A DNA stretch of 15,504 nt from CAVSWN01 sp046728115 (GTDB lineage: Bacteria; Acidobacteriota; Vicinamibacteria; Vicinamibacterales; CAVVIG01), in contig JBKPDW010000535.1 of the NCBI GenBank assembly GCA_046728115.1, forward strand, positions 1 to 15,504, read 5' to 3'. The notes below the pieces were generated by a model. That model was not told where the DNA came from. It worked only from the letters and a program-made list of their open reading frames with translations, and did not search any database. The position numbers and the translations under genes were made by a program. Position 1 is the first letter of the stretch; every line of letters begins with the position of its first letter. Positions 1 to 6,414 of this stretch are shown here, piece by piece.

Positions 1-536
1 TTCCCGATCACTCGCGGCCGTCCACTGTCGGGCACGTACACCACCTGGCCGCGCATCGCGAGAAACCCGCGCCCGCGTTCTTCGTAAATCTGTCCGGTGA
101 ACTGATTGGCGAAATCGATGTCGGCCTGATATCCCTTCATCACCCACTTGCCGATGTCGTCGCCTGGCGGCAACTGCACGCTTCGGATCTGTATGCCGCT
201 GTTGGTCGAGTTCATCCGGAACTCGACTTTCAGCTCGAAGTCCGTTGGTTCGCCGCCCCGCCAGATCAGGAACGTGTTCTGCTTGACCGGATTCTGGTCG
301 GTGCTCTGACCCACGATCGCGCCGTTTTCGACTTTCCAGAGCGTGGGATCCCCGTCCCAGCCTTTCAGGCTGGTGCCGTCGAAAATTGACTGGAAGCCGT
401 CGTGAGCGTCGAGCACCAGCGGATCGGCCCCGCGCGGCCCTTGACCGCGTCCGCCGGCGCCTCTGCCCTGCTGGCCGGGCGACTGGGCGCCCGCGAACGC
501 GACGATGACGAACAGTCCGAGCAGAATCTGCTTCAT
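1..536 (-). CDS. Exported DUF1080 / 3-keto-disaccharide hydrolase-like protein (partial, C-terminus outside window)
   Basis: The frame opens with ATG at 536..534 and runs off the left edge without a stop, giving about 178 residues. It starts with a signal peptide (MKQILLGLFVIVAFAGAQ), then a Gly/Arg-rich low-complexity stretch (about residues 19-37). A jelly-roll domain follows with typical DUF1080 wording: FQSIFDGTSLKGWDG, LWKVENGAIVG, FLIWRGGEPTDFELKVEFR and NSGIQIRS. The family has concanavalin-like folds; characterised members act on 3-keto-glycosides, hydrolysing or eliminating the aglycone after C3 oxidation. Its ATG overlaps the TGA of the upstream dehydrogenase gene (ATGA), and no strong Shine-Dalgarno is seen, so translation is probably coupled. 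Export suggests a periplasmic or surface substrate. The family call is firm; the exact reaction and glycoside are inferred from context. Confidence 0.9.
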   Translation of the reverse strand, partial: MKQILLGLFVIVAFAGAQSPGQQGRGAGGRGQGPRGADPLVLDAHDGFQSIFDGTSLKGWDGDPTLWKVENGAIVGQSTDQNPVKQNTFLIWRGGEPTDFELKVEFRMNSTNSGIQIRSVQLPPGDDIGKWVMKGYQADIDFANQFTGQIYEERGRGFLAMRGQVVYVPDSGRPRVIG

Positions 537-1693
537 AACGCACCCGCCTGCTGCGCAACGCCGACGTGCTCCCACCGGCCGGCCTTCGCGGATTTCAGGA
601 CTGCGTCCGTGACGTAATCGGTGGCGAGCGCATCCCGGAAGGTCGGTGGCAATGGCTTGCCCTCCCCGGCGGCCTGCAGGAAATCGGCGAACTGGTGGAC
701 GAACGTGTGCTCGTATCCGATCTGCAGACCCGGGACCCACCAATGCTTCATGTACGGATGGTCGCCGTCCGTGATGTGGACGCTGCGCCAACCGCGCAGT
801 TGTCCCACGTCGCGATGATCGAACCATTGCAAGCGATGCAGATCGTGGAGATCCCATCGCGCCGACGCGTGCTCGCCGTTGATCTCCAGCGTGTAAAGCG
901 CCTTGTGCCCGCGCGCGTAGCGCGTCGCTTCGAAGAGCCCCAGCGAGCCATTCTGGAAGCGCGCGAGAAACGCGCTGGCATCGTCGATGCCGACCGGCTC
1001 GATGCGGCCCGTGAGGGTGTGCTTCCGCTCTTTGATGAACGTCTCGGTCATGGCGGTCACATCGGTGACCGGGCCATTCAACCACAGCGCCGTATCGATG
1101 CAGTGCGCGAGCAGGTCGCCGGTGACGCCACTCCCCGCGACCGCCACGTCGAGGCGCCACAAGCCTTCGCCGCCCTGCGGCAGATCTTTGGAGATCGTCC
1201 AGTCCTGCAGGAATTGCGCGCGGTAATGGAAAATGCGCCCGAGCGTCCCTTCGTCGATGACGTGTTTGAGCAGCGTGACCGCCGGAACTCGACGGTAGTT
1301 GTACCAGACCGAATTCGGAACGCGCGCCGACTCGACCGCGGCGACCATCTTCTCGGCCTCTGCCGCGGTCCGGCCGAGCGGCTTTTCGCACATCACTATC
1401 TTGCCCGCGTACGCGGCCGCCGTCGCGATCTCCGCGTGCGTGTCGTTTGGACTGGCGATGTCAATCAGGTCGATGTCCTTGCGCTCCACGAGGCGGCGGT
1501 AATCGGTCTCGATCGATTCGTAGCCCCAGTTCGAAGCGAACGCCTTCACCCGATCTTCATTGCGGGCGCAAACCGCTTTGAGGATTGGCTCGTACGGCAG
1601 GTCGAAAAATCGAGGCGCCTGCAGAAACGCATTCGAATGCGTGCGGCCCATGAATCCGTAGCCGACCAGACCGATGTTCAGCCGTTTCTTCAC
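533..1693 (-). CDS. Gfo/Idh/MocA family NAD(P)-dependent oxidoreductase
   Basis: The protein has 386 residues from the chosen GTG start. The N-terminal Rossmann fold has the dinucleotide motif GLVGYGFMG (residues 8-16), and the family EKP motif lies at 103-105 with its catalytic-type lysine. The C-terminal substrate domain carries GDLLAHCID (192-200), whose Asp and His match the usual active-site pair. No signal peptide is seen, so it is cytosolic. Family members oxidise sugar hydroxyls; beside a DUF1080 protein and a TIM-barrel isomerase, C3 oxidation of a glycoside or handling of the 3-keto sugar is the likely role. The frame is open to GTG at 1702, directly after the upstream stop. The GTG at 1693 is preferred because AGGTGG lies 5 bases before it. 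The family call is firm; the substrate is inferred. Confidence 0.93.
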   Translation of the reverse strand: MKKRLNIGLVGYGFMGRTHSNAFLQAPRFFDLPYEPILKAVCARNEDRVKAFASNWGYESIETDYRRLVERKDIDLIDIASPNDTHAEIATAAAYAGKIVMCEKPLGRTAAEAEKMVAAVESARVPNSVWYNYRRVPAVTLLKHVIDEGTLGRIFHYRAQFLQDWTISKDLPQGGEGLWRLDVAVAGSGVTGDLLAHCIDTALWLNGPVTDVTAMTETFIKERKHTLTGRIEPVGIDDASAFLARFQNGSLGLFEATRYARGHKALYTLEINGEHASARWDLHDLHRLQWFDHRDVGQLRGWRSVHITDGDHPYMKHWWVPGLQIGYEHTFVHQFADFLQAAGEGKPLPPTFRDALATDYVTDAVLKSAKAGRWEHVGVAQQAGAL

Positions 1694-1698
1694 GACAG

Positions 1699-1704
1699 CC
1701 ACCT
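1699..1704 (-). promoter_or_regulatory. Ribosome binding site AGGTGG deciding the oxidoreductase start
   Basis: AGGTGG is one mismatch from AGGAGG and sits 5 bases before GTG 1693..1691. It overlaps the upstream stop codon TAG (1705..1703). It favours the inner GTG over the GTG at 1702, which has no purine-rich tract before it. Confidence 0.6.
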
Positions 1705-2773
1705 AGACCGCGGCCGCGACGGGCGCATCCCACCCGTGCGCGCTCCTGACGTCCATCAGCAGGCGAAGCACGTCATTCCACGTCTGCGCCTGCATCATCG
1801 TCGCGTTGGGGAACATGCAACCGTCCCAGCAGATATGCTCGAATGCTTTCGTCACATGGCCGCCCTCGTCGCGAAGCCAGAAGGCGGCGTGATGGACCAC
1901 GTCGAGCTTGCCGTTCGGATCCGTTGGCAAGCAATGACGTCCCGTCTTGTCGTGCGTGCCGGACCCAAAAACGGTCGCGTCGTTCTGCGCGACATGGAAG
2001 TCGATCGTCCACGGACGAAGCGCCGCGGTCAGCGTTCGCAGCGCGTTGTCGAGCGCGCCGCGATCCCGCCAGTCGAAGTTCTCAGGCAGAATGCGATCCT
2101 CCGGCGCGTTGAACCCCATCGTGAACAGCAGCGTGTGCGCCATGTCGGCCTGGAATCCGAGCAGGTTCGGTCGATTCACCATTTCGAGCAGCTGTACCAT
2201 CCGCTTCCAGCTGTGCATCCCACCCCAGCAGATTTCGCCCTCGGCCGCGAGGCGCTCGCCGTGATCCTGCGCAATGTCGCAGGCCTGCCTGAAGGTGTCG
2301 GCGATGCGTTTCGTGTTTCTGTCAGGATCCTTCGCCCACTCGCCCGGACTGGAGGCCGAGTCGATGCGAACGATCCCGTACTTGCGGATGCCGAGATCGC
2401 GCAGCCTCCGGCCGACGGCGCAGGCTTTCCGTACCTGCGTCAGGAAGTTCCGGCGATCGTCCTCGCTGCCCATCGCCGATCCGCCGCCGGTCGGCGGCCA
2501 CACCGGCGCAACGAGCGAGCCGACGACGAATCCCTTCGAGGCGATCTTGTCGGCTAAGCGCTCGAGATCGGCATCTTTCGCATCGATGCTCACGTGAGGA
2601 TCGAAGAGGAACAGGTCCACGCCATCGAACTTCGCCCCGTCGACCGTCGCCTTCGCCGTCAGGTCGAGCATCGTGTCGAGATCGATCGCTGGTTCGGCAC
2701 CCGGGCTGCCTTTGCCAACGAGGCCTGGCCACATTGCGTTGTGAAGCTTCGGATAGCTGTGCTGAAGCGCCAT
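1703..2773 (-). CDS. Sugar phosphate isomerase/epimerase (xylose isomerase-like TIM barrel, AP endonuclease 2 family)
   Basis: The protein has 356 residues from ATG 2773..2771, with no signal peptide. It reads as a TIM barrel of the xylose isomerase-like superfamily. Candidate metal ligands are E178 or E180 (AAEGEICWGG), D210 and H213 (GFQADMAHT), H260 (TIDFHVAQND) and E312 (KAFEHICWDG). Relatives isomerise or epimerise sugars, and some assist cleavage of 3-keto-glycosides next to Gfo/Idh dehydrogenases. The gene is followed directly by the oxidoreductase, with its stop touching that gene's Shine-Dalgarno. The upstream cupin gene lies 95 bases away, so internal initiation or processing is possible. 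An ATG at 2788 is in frame, but a good ribosome site before the ATG at 2773 decides the start. The fold is firm; the substrate is unknown. Confidence 0.88.
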   Translation of the reverse strand: MALQHSYPKLHNAMWPGLVGKGSPGAEPAIDLDTMLDLTAKATVDGAKFDGVDLFLFDPHVSIDAKDADLERLADKIASKGFVVGSLVAPVWPPTGGGSAMGSEDDRRNFLTQVRKACAVGRRLRDLGIRKYGIVRIDSASSPGEWAKDPDRNTKRIADTFRQACDIAQDHGERLAAEGEICWGGMHSWKRMVQLLEMVNRPNLLGFQADMAHTLLFTMGFNAPEDRILPENFDWRDRGALDNALRTLTAALRPWTIDFHVAQNDATVFGSGTHDKTGRHCLPTDPNGKLDVVHHAAFWLRDEGGHVTKAFEHICWDGCMFPNATMMQAQTWNDVLRLLMDVRSAHGWDAPVAAAV

Positions 2774-2778
2774 CGCCA

Positions 2779-2784
2779 CCCTCC
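2779..2784 (-). promoter_or_regulatory. Ribosome binding site GGAGGG deciding the TIM-barrel isomerase start
   Basis: GGAGGG lies 5 bases before ATG 2773..2771. It would fall inside the coding sequence if the upstream in-frame ATG (2788) were used. Confidence 0.7.
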
Positions 2785-2808
2785 ACATGTCGGATTTCAG
2801 CCTTCAGC

Positions 2809-2866
2809 GTTCGGAATTCAGATTGTCGCCGGTTTGAAAACTGCAGTCTGAACCTGAATGCCGAAC
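2809..2866. repeat. Imperfect inverted repeat filling the gap between the cupin and isomerase genes
   Basis: GTTCGGAATTCAGATT (2809-2824) and the reverse complement of 2851-2866 (GTTCGGCATTCAGGTT) agree at 14 of 16 positions, separated by 26 bases. It starts 2 bases after the cupin gene's stop. Short TTCAG/CTGAA words recur around it (2797-2806, 2816-2821, 2846-2858). It could be a transcript stem-loop that stabilises or attenuates mRNA inside the operon, or a copy of a degenerate extragenic repeat. No T-run follows, so it is not a classical terminator. Confidence 0.55.
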
Positions 2867-2868
2867 TG

Positions 2869-4092
2869 TCATTGCGACGCTCTCCGTTTCGTCAGCGATT
2901 CGGCGTCCGGATTGCCGGGACCGAAGTGCTTCAGGATCACGAGCGGATCGGTCTCGCTGTGGTTTTCGATGCGCACGCCCGCACGGGCGGCGTCCTCGGT
3001 CACGAACAGTTCGTCTTCGGTCATCTCTCCGTATCGAATCAGCGTCGGCGCCGACACGCCCAGCTTTCCGAACGTACCGTGTCCCTGCACGACGATCAAT
3101 CCGTACGCGGCAGCATCCTTGCCGACGGCCACCCGTCCCGGATGGATCGTGAGCTCTTTCGCCGAGTAGTAGCGGGTTCCGTAGCAGACCCACTGCTCGC
3201 GATAACCGTCGGCATCGCCCTCGGCGATCGTTCGTGCCGGACAGGGGAATACTCGATTCGATTTCGCGAACTGGGGGTTGACGTTCGCTTCCCAGTCGAG
3301 CATGTCCACGAGATAGTCGAGGTCGTTGTGATGGTCCCTCGGCACGTCCTTCGTCATCAGCTCCCACGGGACGATGCGGCCGTCGACTTCCGACTGGAAC
3401 ATCGCGAAGACGTCGCTGTTCACCTGCGGCTCGTAGGTCACGAGCGATCCCGGCGCGTGCAGGATGCGCGGGTCGATCTGCCAGCCGGTGCCAGGCTCCA
3501 GGCGAAACGCACGCGATAGATTGAGGATTCCGTTGTCGCCGCGCTTCCAGTTCTCGAGGCAGCGCCGCACGTCGGTCTTCGTCGTGCCCGGCTCGAGCCC
3601 CATGAACGTGTACGGAAAGTTGTTGAAGGTCTGGTTGTATTGCGGCGGGAAATAGTAGGCCTCCGGCTTGCCGCGCCTACCGACCAGCCTCGCCTGCTCG
3701 TCGCTCTGGTGCATGTGATGAGGGATCGGGCCGAGATTGTCGAAGAACTTGCAGAGCAGATTCCATCCGCCTTCGCGCGCCATGGTCGACGCCCCGATGA
3801 GCAGATCGCCGGCGGTGTCGATTGCGTCCTTCAGGAGGAAGCGCTTGCCGTTCGCGCGCACGTAGCTCAGGCCTTCGTCCGGCGGGGTTCCGGGTCCGTT
3901 GTCGGCGTTGGTCGTCGACGAGAACCACCGTTCGTTGATGCCGCCACGGTGACCGCCCAACGCGTACAGATCGGCGGGGTGCAGCCGGAGCCGGCGGCCC
4001 GGAATCAGGAAGCTGCGCGGGACCCACGCCGGTTCGAGGCGCAGAATGCCTGCGCCGGCGTCGATTGCCTCCTGAACAGTGTGCCTATCCAC
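2869..4092 (-). CDS. Double-cupin protein resembling type I mannose-6-phosphate isomerase
   Basis: The protein has 407 residues, with GTG as the only plausible start. The first half has the layout of a type I phosphomannose isomerase metal site: PHHMHQS (124-130), a KPE triplet (142-144) and a later histidine in DPRILHAPG (207-215). A second beta-rich cupin-like segment covers about 300-390. There is no signal peptide. Type I PMIs interconvert mannose-6-phosphate and fructose-6-phosphate with zinc, but this protein diverges outside these motifs. In an operon for non-phosphorylated keto-sugars it may instead be a lyxose- or keto-sugar isomerase, or a binding protein. It is first in the four-gene unit, directly behind a good promoter. 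The superfamily call is fairly sure; the reaction is not. Confidence 0.7.
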   Translation of the reverse strand: MDRHTVQEAIDAGAGILRLEPAWVPRSFLIPGRRLRLHPADLYALGGHRGGINERWFSSTTNADNGPGTPPDEGLSYVRANGKRFLLKDAIDTAGDLLIGASTMAREGGWNLLCKFFDNLGPIPHHMHQSDEQARLVGRRGKPEAYYFPPQYNQTFNNFPYTFMGLEPGTTKTDVRRCLENWKRGDNGILNLSRAFRLEPGTGWQIDPRILHAPGSLVTYEPQVNSDVFAMFQSEVDGRIVPWELMTKDVPRDHHNDLDYLVDMLDWEANVNPQFAKSNRVFPCPARTIAEGDADGYREQWVCYGTRYYSAKELTIHPGRVAVGKDAAAYGLIVVQGHGTFGKLGVSAPTLIRYGEMTEDELFVTEDAARAGVRIENHSETDPLVILKHFGPGNPDAESLTKRRASQ

Positions 4093-4106
4093 GATTCTCA
4101 GAGGTG

Positions 4107-4135
4107 ACGATACTTCGCCGATCCGGGCGCATCAA
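4107..4135 (-). promoter_or_regulatory. Sigma70-like promoter of the glycoside operon (TTGATG-N17-TATCGT)
   Basis: On the minus strand the -35 TTGATG (4135..4130) is 17 bases from the -10 TATCGT (4112..4107); each matches consensus at 4 of 6 positions. The -10 ends 14 bases before GTG 4092, so initiation about 7 bases downstream would leave a leader of only some 7 bases. Called by eye. Confidence 0.55.
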
Positions 4136-4195
4136 GCGCTGCCAGACCGCCCGATTCGATTTCGCACAGAAAGACGGCTCATGCCTTTCCGTACC

Positions 4196-4235
4196 GGACG
4201 TAATTCTCTGAAACCCAACGTCTTTTGCTACGTCC
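4196..4235. promoter_or_regulatory. Spaced inverted repeat upstream of the glycoside operon promoter
   Basis: GGACGTA (4196-4202) and its exact complement TACGTCC (4229-4235) are separated by 26 bases, 61 bases or more upstream of the -35. The half-site centres are 33 bases apart, about three helical turns, which fits paired sites for a dimeric regulator. A 7-bp match in this much sequence can arise by chance. The rest of 4093-4318 shows no convincing gene and no hairpin with T-run after the cytochrome gene. Confidence 0.25.
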
Positions 4236-4318
4236 AGCCCAAAGCGTCGAGTGCGCGCGTGGCGTCGACCAACCGCGATGTTTTGCGGTGCGAGATCAGA
4301 TCGATCGGCGTGGAGCGA

Positions 4319-4813
4319 TCAGAACACAAAACGTTTCTTGCGCGCGTCAACCTTCGTCGTGTCGATCCCCGGCACCTTCTTCACGTCGTCAACCGATTTG
4401 AACGCTCCATTTGCCTGCCGATATTTCACAATCGCCGCCGCCACGTCAGCCGTGGCGTCCATGGTGAGCTGGAGTTCCTCGGCGGCCGCCTTGTTGATCG
4501 CGATCAAGGCCAGGTTCGAATCGATGTACTGCTCGATCATGCGCCATTCCTCCGGTGAGGCGTCGGCGCCTTGTTCCGCCATGCTCTGTAGCGTCTCCGC
4601 CCATTCGCCGGGTGTTTTCAGCTGCGCCAGGACGACCTCCGCATCGTGGCAGCTACCGCACGCCTTCATGAGCGGGGCCTTCCCGGGACCGTCAGGAAAT
4701 TGATCCTGTGTCACACCAGCAACGGTCACCAGGAAGACGGCCGCAAGCACGCCGTACAACCGGGCCAGACGCGCACTACGGCGCTGACGAAACGGTGTGT
4801 TAGGTAGCTTCAT
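4319..4813 (-). CDS. Exported c-type cytochrome with C-terminal helix-hairpin-helix domain
   Basis: The protein has 164 residues. A basic start and hydrophobic segment (about 10-34, RRSARLARLYGVLAAVFLVT) form a signal peptide or anchor. One haem c site, CGSCH, lies at 52-56; M78 in the helix after WAETLQ is a possible axial ligand. The C-terminal 60 residues (about 104-164) resemble the ComEA helix-hairpin-helix: INKAAAEEL, IVKYRQANGAFKSVDDVKKVPGI, ending in a basic KKRFVF tail. Such tandem motifs usually bind DNA backbone, though here they could be a docking module. It is last in the operon, 4 bases after the second propeller gene's stop. No Shine-Dalgarno is seen, so translation is probably coupled. 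The frame is open further upstream, but only this ATG gives the signal peptide. A role as electron acceptor for the propeller proteins is inferred. Confidence 0.88.
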   Translation of the reverse strand: MKLPNTPFRQRRSARLARLYGVLAAVFLVTVAGVTQDQFPDGPGKAPLMKACGSCHDAEVVLAQLKTPGEWAETLQSMAEQGADASPEEWRMIEQYIDSNLALIAINKAAAEELQLTMDATADVAAAIVKYRQANGAFKSVDDVKKVPGIDTTKVDARKKRFVF

Positions 4814-4817
4814 GACG

Positions 4818-6413
4818 CTAAGGAGTTCGGCCTGCCGGCGCTGCCACGGCGAATGAGTACAACGTGCCGTCGTAGGTTCCGAGATAGACGCGGCCATTCG
4901 CCACGGTAATTCCGGAGAAGTGGTTCCATTCGTGCATCTGGTCGCCGCTCGACCAGAGCTCGTCACCGGTTCGCGCGTCGAGCGCGTAAATCACGGCGCG
5001 CGTGCCTTTCGCCGCGCGGATGGACGAATCGAACTGCAGCCCGATATCGGAAAACGCCTGTTTCGTTTCTTCGCCGCTTCCATACCCGAAGACGATGCCG
5101 TTGACGATCACCACGGGCTCGCCTCGCCGCATGTCACGAGACACCCACGCCGGACTGAACTGCAAGCGGCCATTCACCTCTTCGAGCTTGAATGCGGCGA
5201 CTCCTCCCTCCTGCGCCACCGGTGTGTGCATGATCGGCGCTTTGAAGTGCGAATGAACCGGCCCCCAGAAGGGCGCAAGGACCCATCGCGTGCCGTCCGA
5301 ATCCTCCCACGTCCAAACCGCCCCCCAGCTGCCCATGTCCTGGAAGTCCACTTCCTCGTTGCAGAAGAGCGGCGACTTGTAGAGCGGCGTGTGGTGATCG
5401 GCGCCGCCCGCTGATCTCGCATCGAGCAGGAACAGCCGGCACTCCTTTCCCGAGGCGGCGATGAGCTCGCGACCCTTGTACATGAAAATCGTCGGCGTGT
5501 TGTTCGGATCGAGATCGCGCTTGCGAAGCCATTCCCAATTCGACGGCGTGAAGTAGTCTTTCAACTGCAGCTCGTCACCGACGATGTGCACGCCGACGAC
5601 GCTGTTGGCATAGCGCGGCGGATCGTAAATCCCGTCGCCGGTAGTGAACCACGCCGTACCGGTCGAGTCGACCGCGACGCCGCGCCGTCCCCATGCACCG
5701 CCGCTGCCGGAATTCCAGGTCATGATCTTGTGCGCCGGATCGTCGAGTCGTGTCGCAACCACCGAGACGCCGGCGTAAGTGTTGGCCATCCAAAGCACAT
5801 CGCCGACGAGGTTCAACGACCACCCCTTCCCTATGTGGTATTTGAAAGACGGCTGCAGATCGTCCCCTGTCGCGAGATTCAGGATGTGCAGCATGCCGTC
5901 GCCGCTCACGAAATACACGGGGCGCCGACCCTGGGTATCGGGCGGTCCGATGACGGGGGTATCGCTGCTGCCTCCGGGACGCAGGAAACCGAGCTTGCGC
6001 GGGTCCTGGCCGGGGACGGTTTGACCCGGATAGGTCCATTGGCGCCGCCAGACAATGCGGCCCGTGTCGACGTCGATCGCCGTGACGTTATCGGAGATGC
6101 CGGCGACGATGGCAAGCTGCTTCGGCCCGCTGGTCGTCTCGACGCGGCCTGCGATGAGCGCCGGCATCAACGAATGAAGCGCGCGCGGCTCGTTTCCGGT
6201 CTCGCGCTTCCATTGAAGCTTCAGGCCGCGGACGTTCTCCTTCGTGAGTATCTTCTCGTCTCTCACCCAGCCCGTTCGCTGCGTATCGCCGCCGTCGGTC
6301 GTCCAGTCGATGAGCGAAGGGGTCGCGGCGCCACGCTGCGCGTCGGCTCGATGCTCGGCCACGATCGTCGCGGCAAATGCCGCAAGTCCCCACGCCACAA
6401 GCCGTCTCAACAT
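4818..6413 (-). CDS. Exported PQQ-binding-like beta-propeller protein (second of a tandem pair)
   Basis: The protein has 531 residues. A signal peptide (MLRRLVAWGLAAFAATIVA, cut probably after ADA, residues 23-25) is followed by AQRGAA. PQQ-type propeller blades show as DWTTDGGDTQRTGWVRD (36-52), DNVTAIDVDTGRIVWRRQW (108-126), VYFVSGDGMLHILNLATG (166-183), VIYALDARTGDELWSSG (474-490) and VYLGTYDGTLYSF (509-521). Two cysteines (C325, C351) in KECRLFLLD and SPLFCNEEV could form a disulfide. Members bind PQQ or act as scaffolds; I do not see the full catalytic signature of quinoprotein alcohol dehydrogenases, so the name is kept at fold level. It starts 1 base after its paralogue's stop, with GGAG (6424..6421) 7 bases before ATG. 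An upstream in-frame ATG would leave a non-signal N-terminus. Confidence 0.88.
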   Translation of the reverse strand: MLRRLVAWGLAAFAATIVAEHRADAQRGAATPSLIDWTTDGGDTQRTGWVRDEKILTKENVRGLKLQWKRETGNEPRALHSLMPALIAGRVETTSGPKQLAIVAGISDNVTAIDVDTGRIVWRRQWTYPGQTVPGQDPRKLGFLRPGGSSDTPVIGPPDTQGRRPVYFVSGDGMLHILNLATGDDLQPSFKYHIGKGWSLNLVGDVLWMANTYAGVSVVATRLDDPAHKIMTWNSGSGGAWGRRGVAVDSTGTAWFTTGDGIYDPPRYANSVVGVHIVGDELQLKDYFTPSNWEWLRKRDLDPNNTPTIFMYKGRELIAASGKECRLFLLDARSAGGADHHTPLYKSPLFCNEEVDFQDMGSWGAVWTWEDSDGTRWVLAPFWGPVHSHFKAPIMHTPVAQEGGVAAFKLEEVNGRLQFSPAWVSRDMRRGEPVVIVNGIVFGYGSGEETKQAFSDIGLQFDSSIRAAKGTRAVIYALDARTGDELWSSGDQMHEWNHFSGITVANGRVYLGTYDGTLYSFAVAAPAGRTP

Positions 6414-6414
6414 G

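Noticed and set aside
566..2557. Long plus-strand open frame (663 codons) opposite the oxidoreductase and isomerase genes
   Set aside because: It is a mirror of two well-supported minus-strand genes in high-GC DNA. Its translation is rich in Arg, Val and His with no recognisable domain, and it crosses the boundary between two genes.
4248..4290. Possible terminator hairpin after the cytochrome gene (ACCGC with GCGGT)
   Set aside because: Five-base stem with no T-run on the minus strand; too weak to call.
4228..4330. Short minus-strand frame ending in DLISHRKTSRLVDATRALDALGWT
   Set aside because: It looks protein-like and could be the tail of a decayed gene, but it is only about 34 codons, overlaps the cytochrome gene end, and has no convincing start or recognised family.
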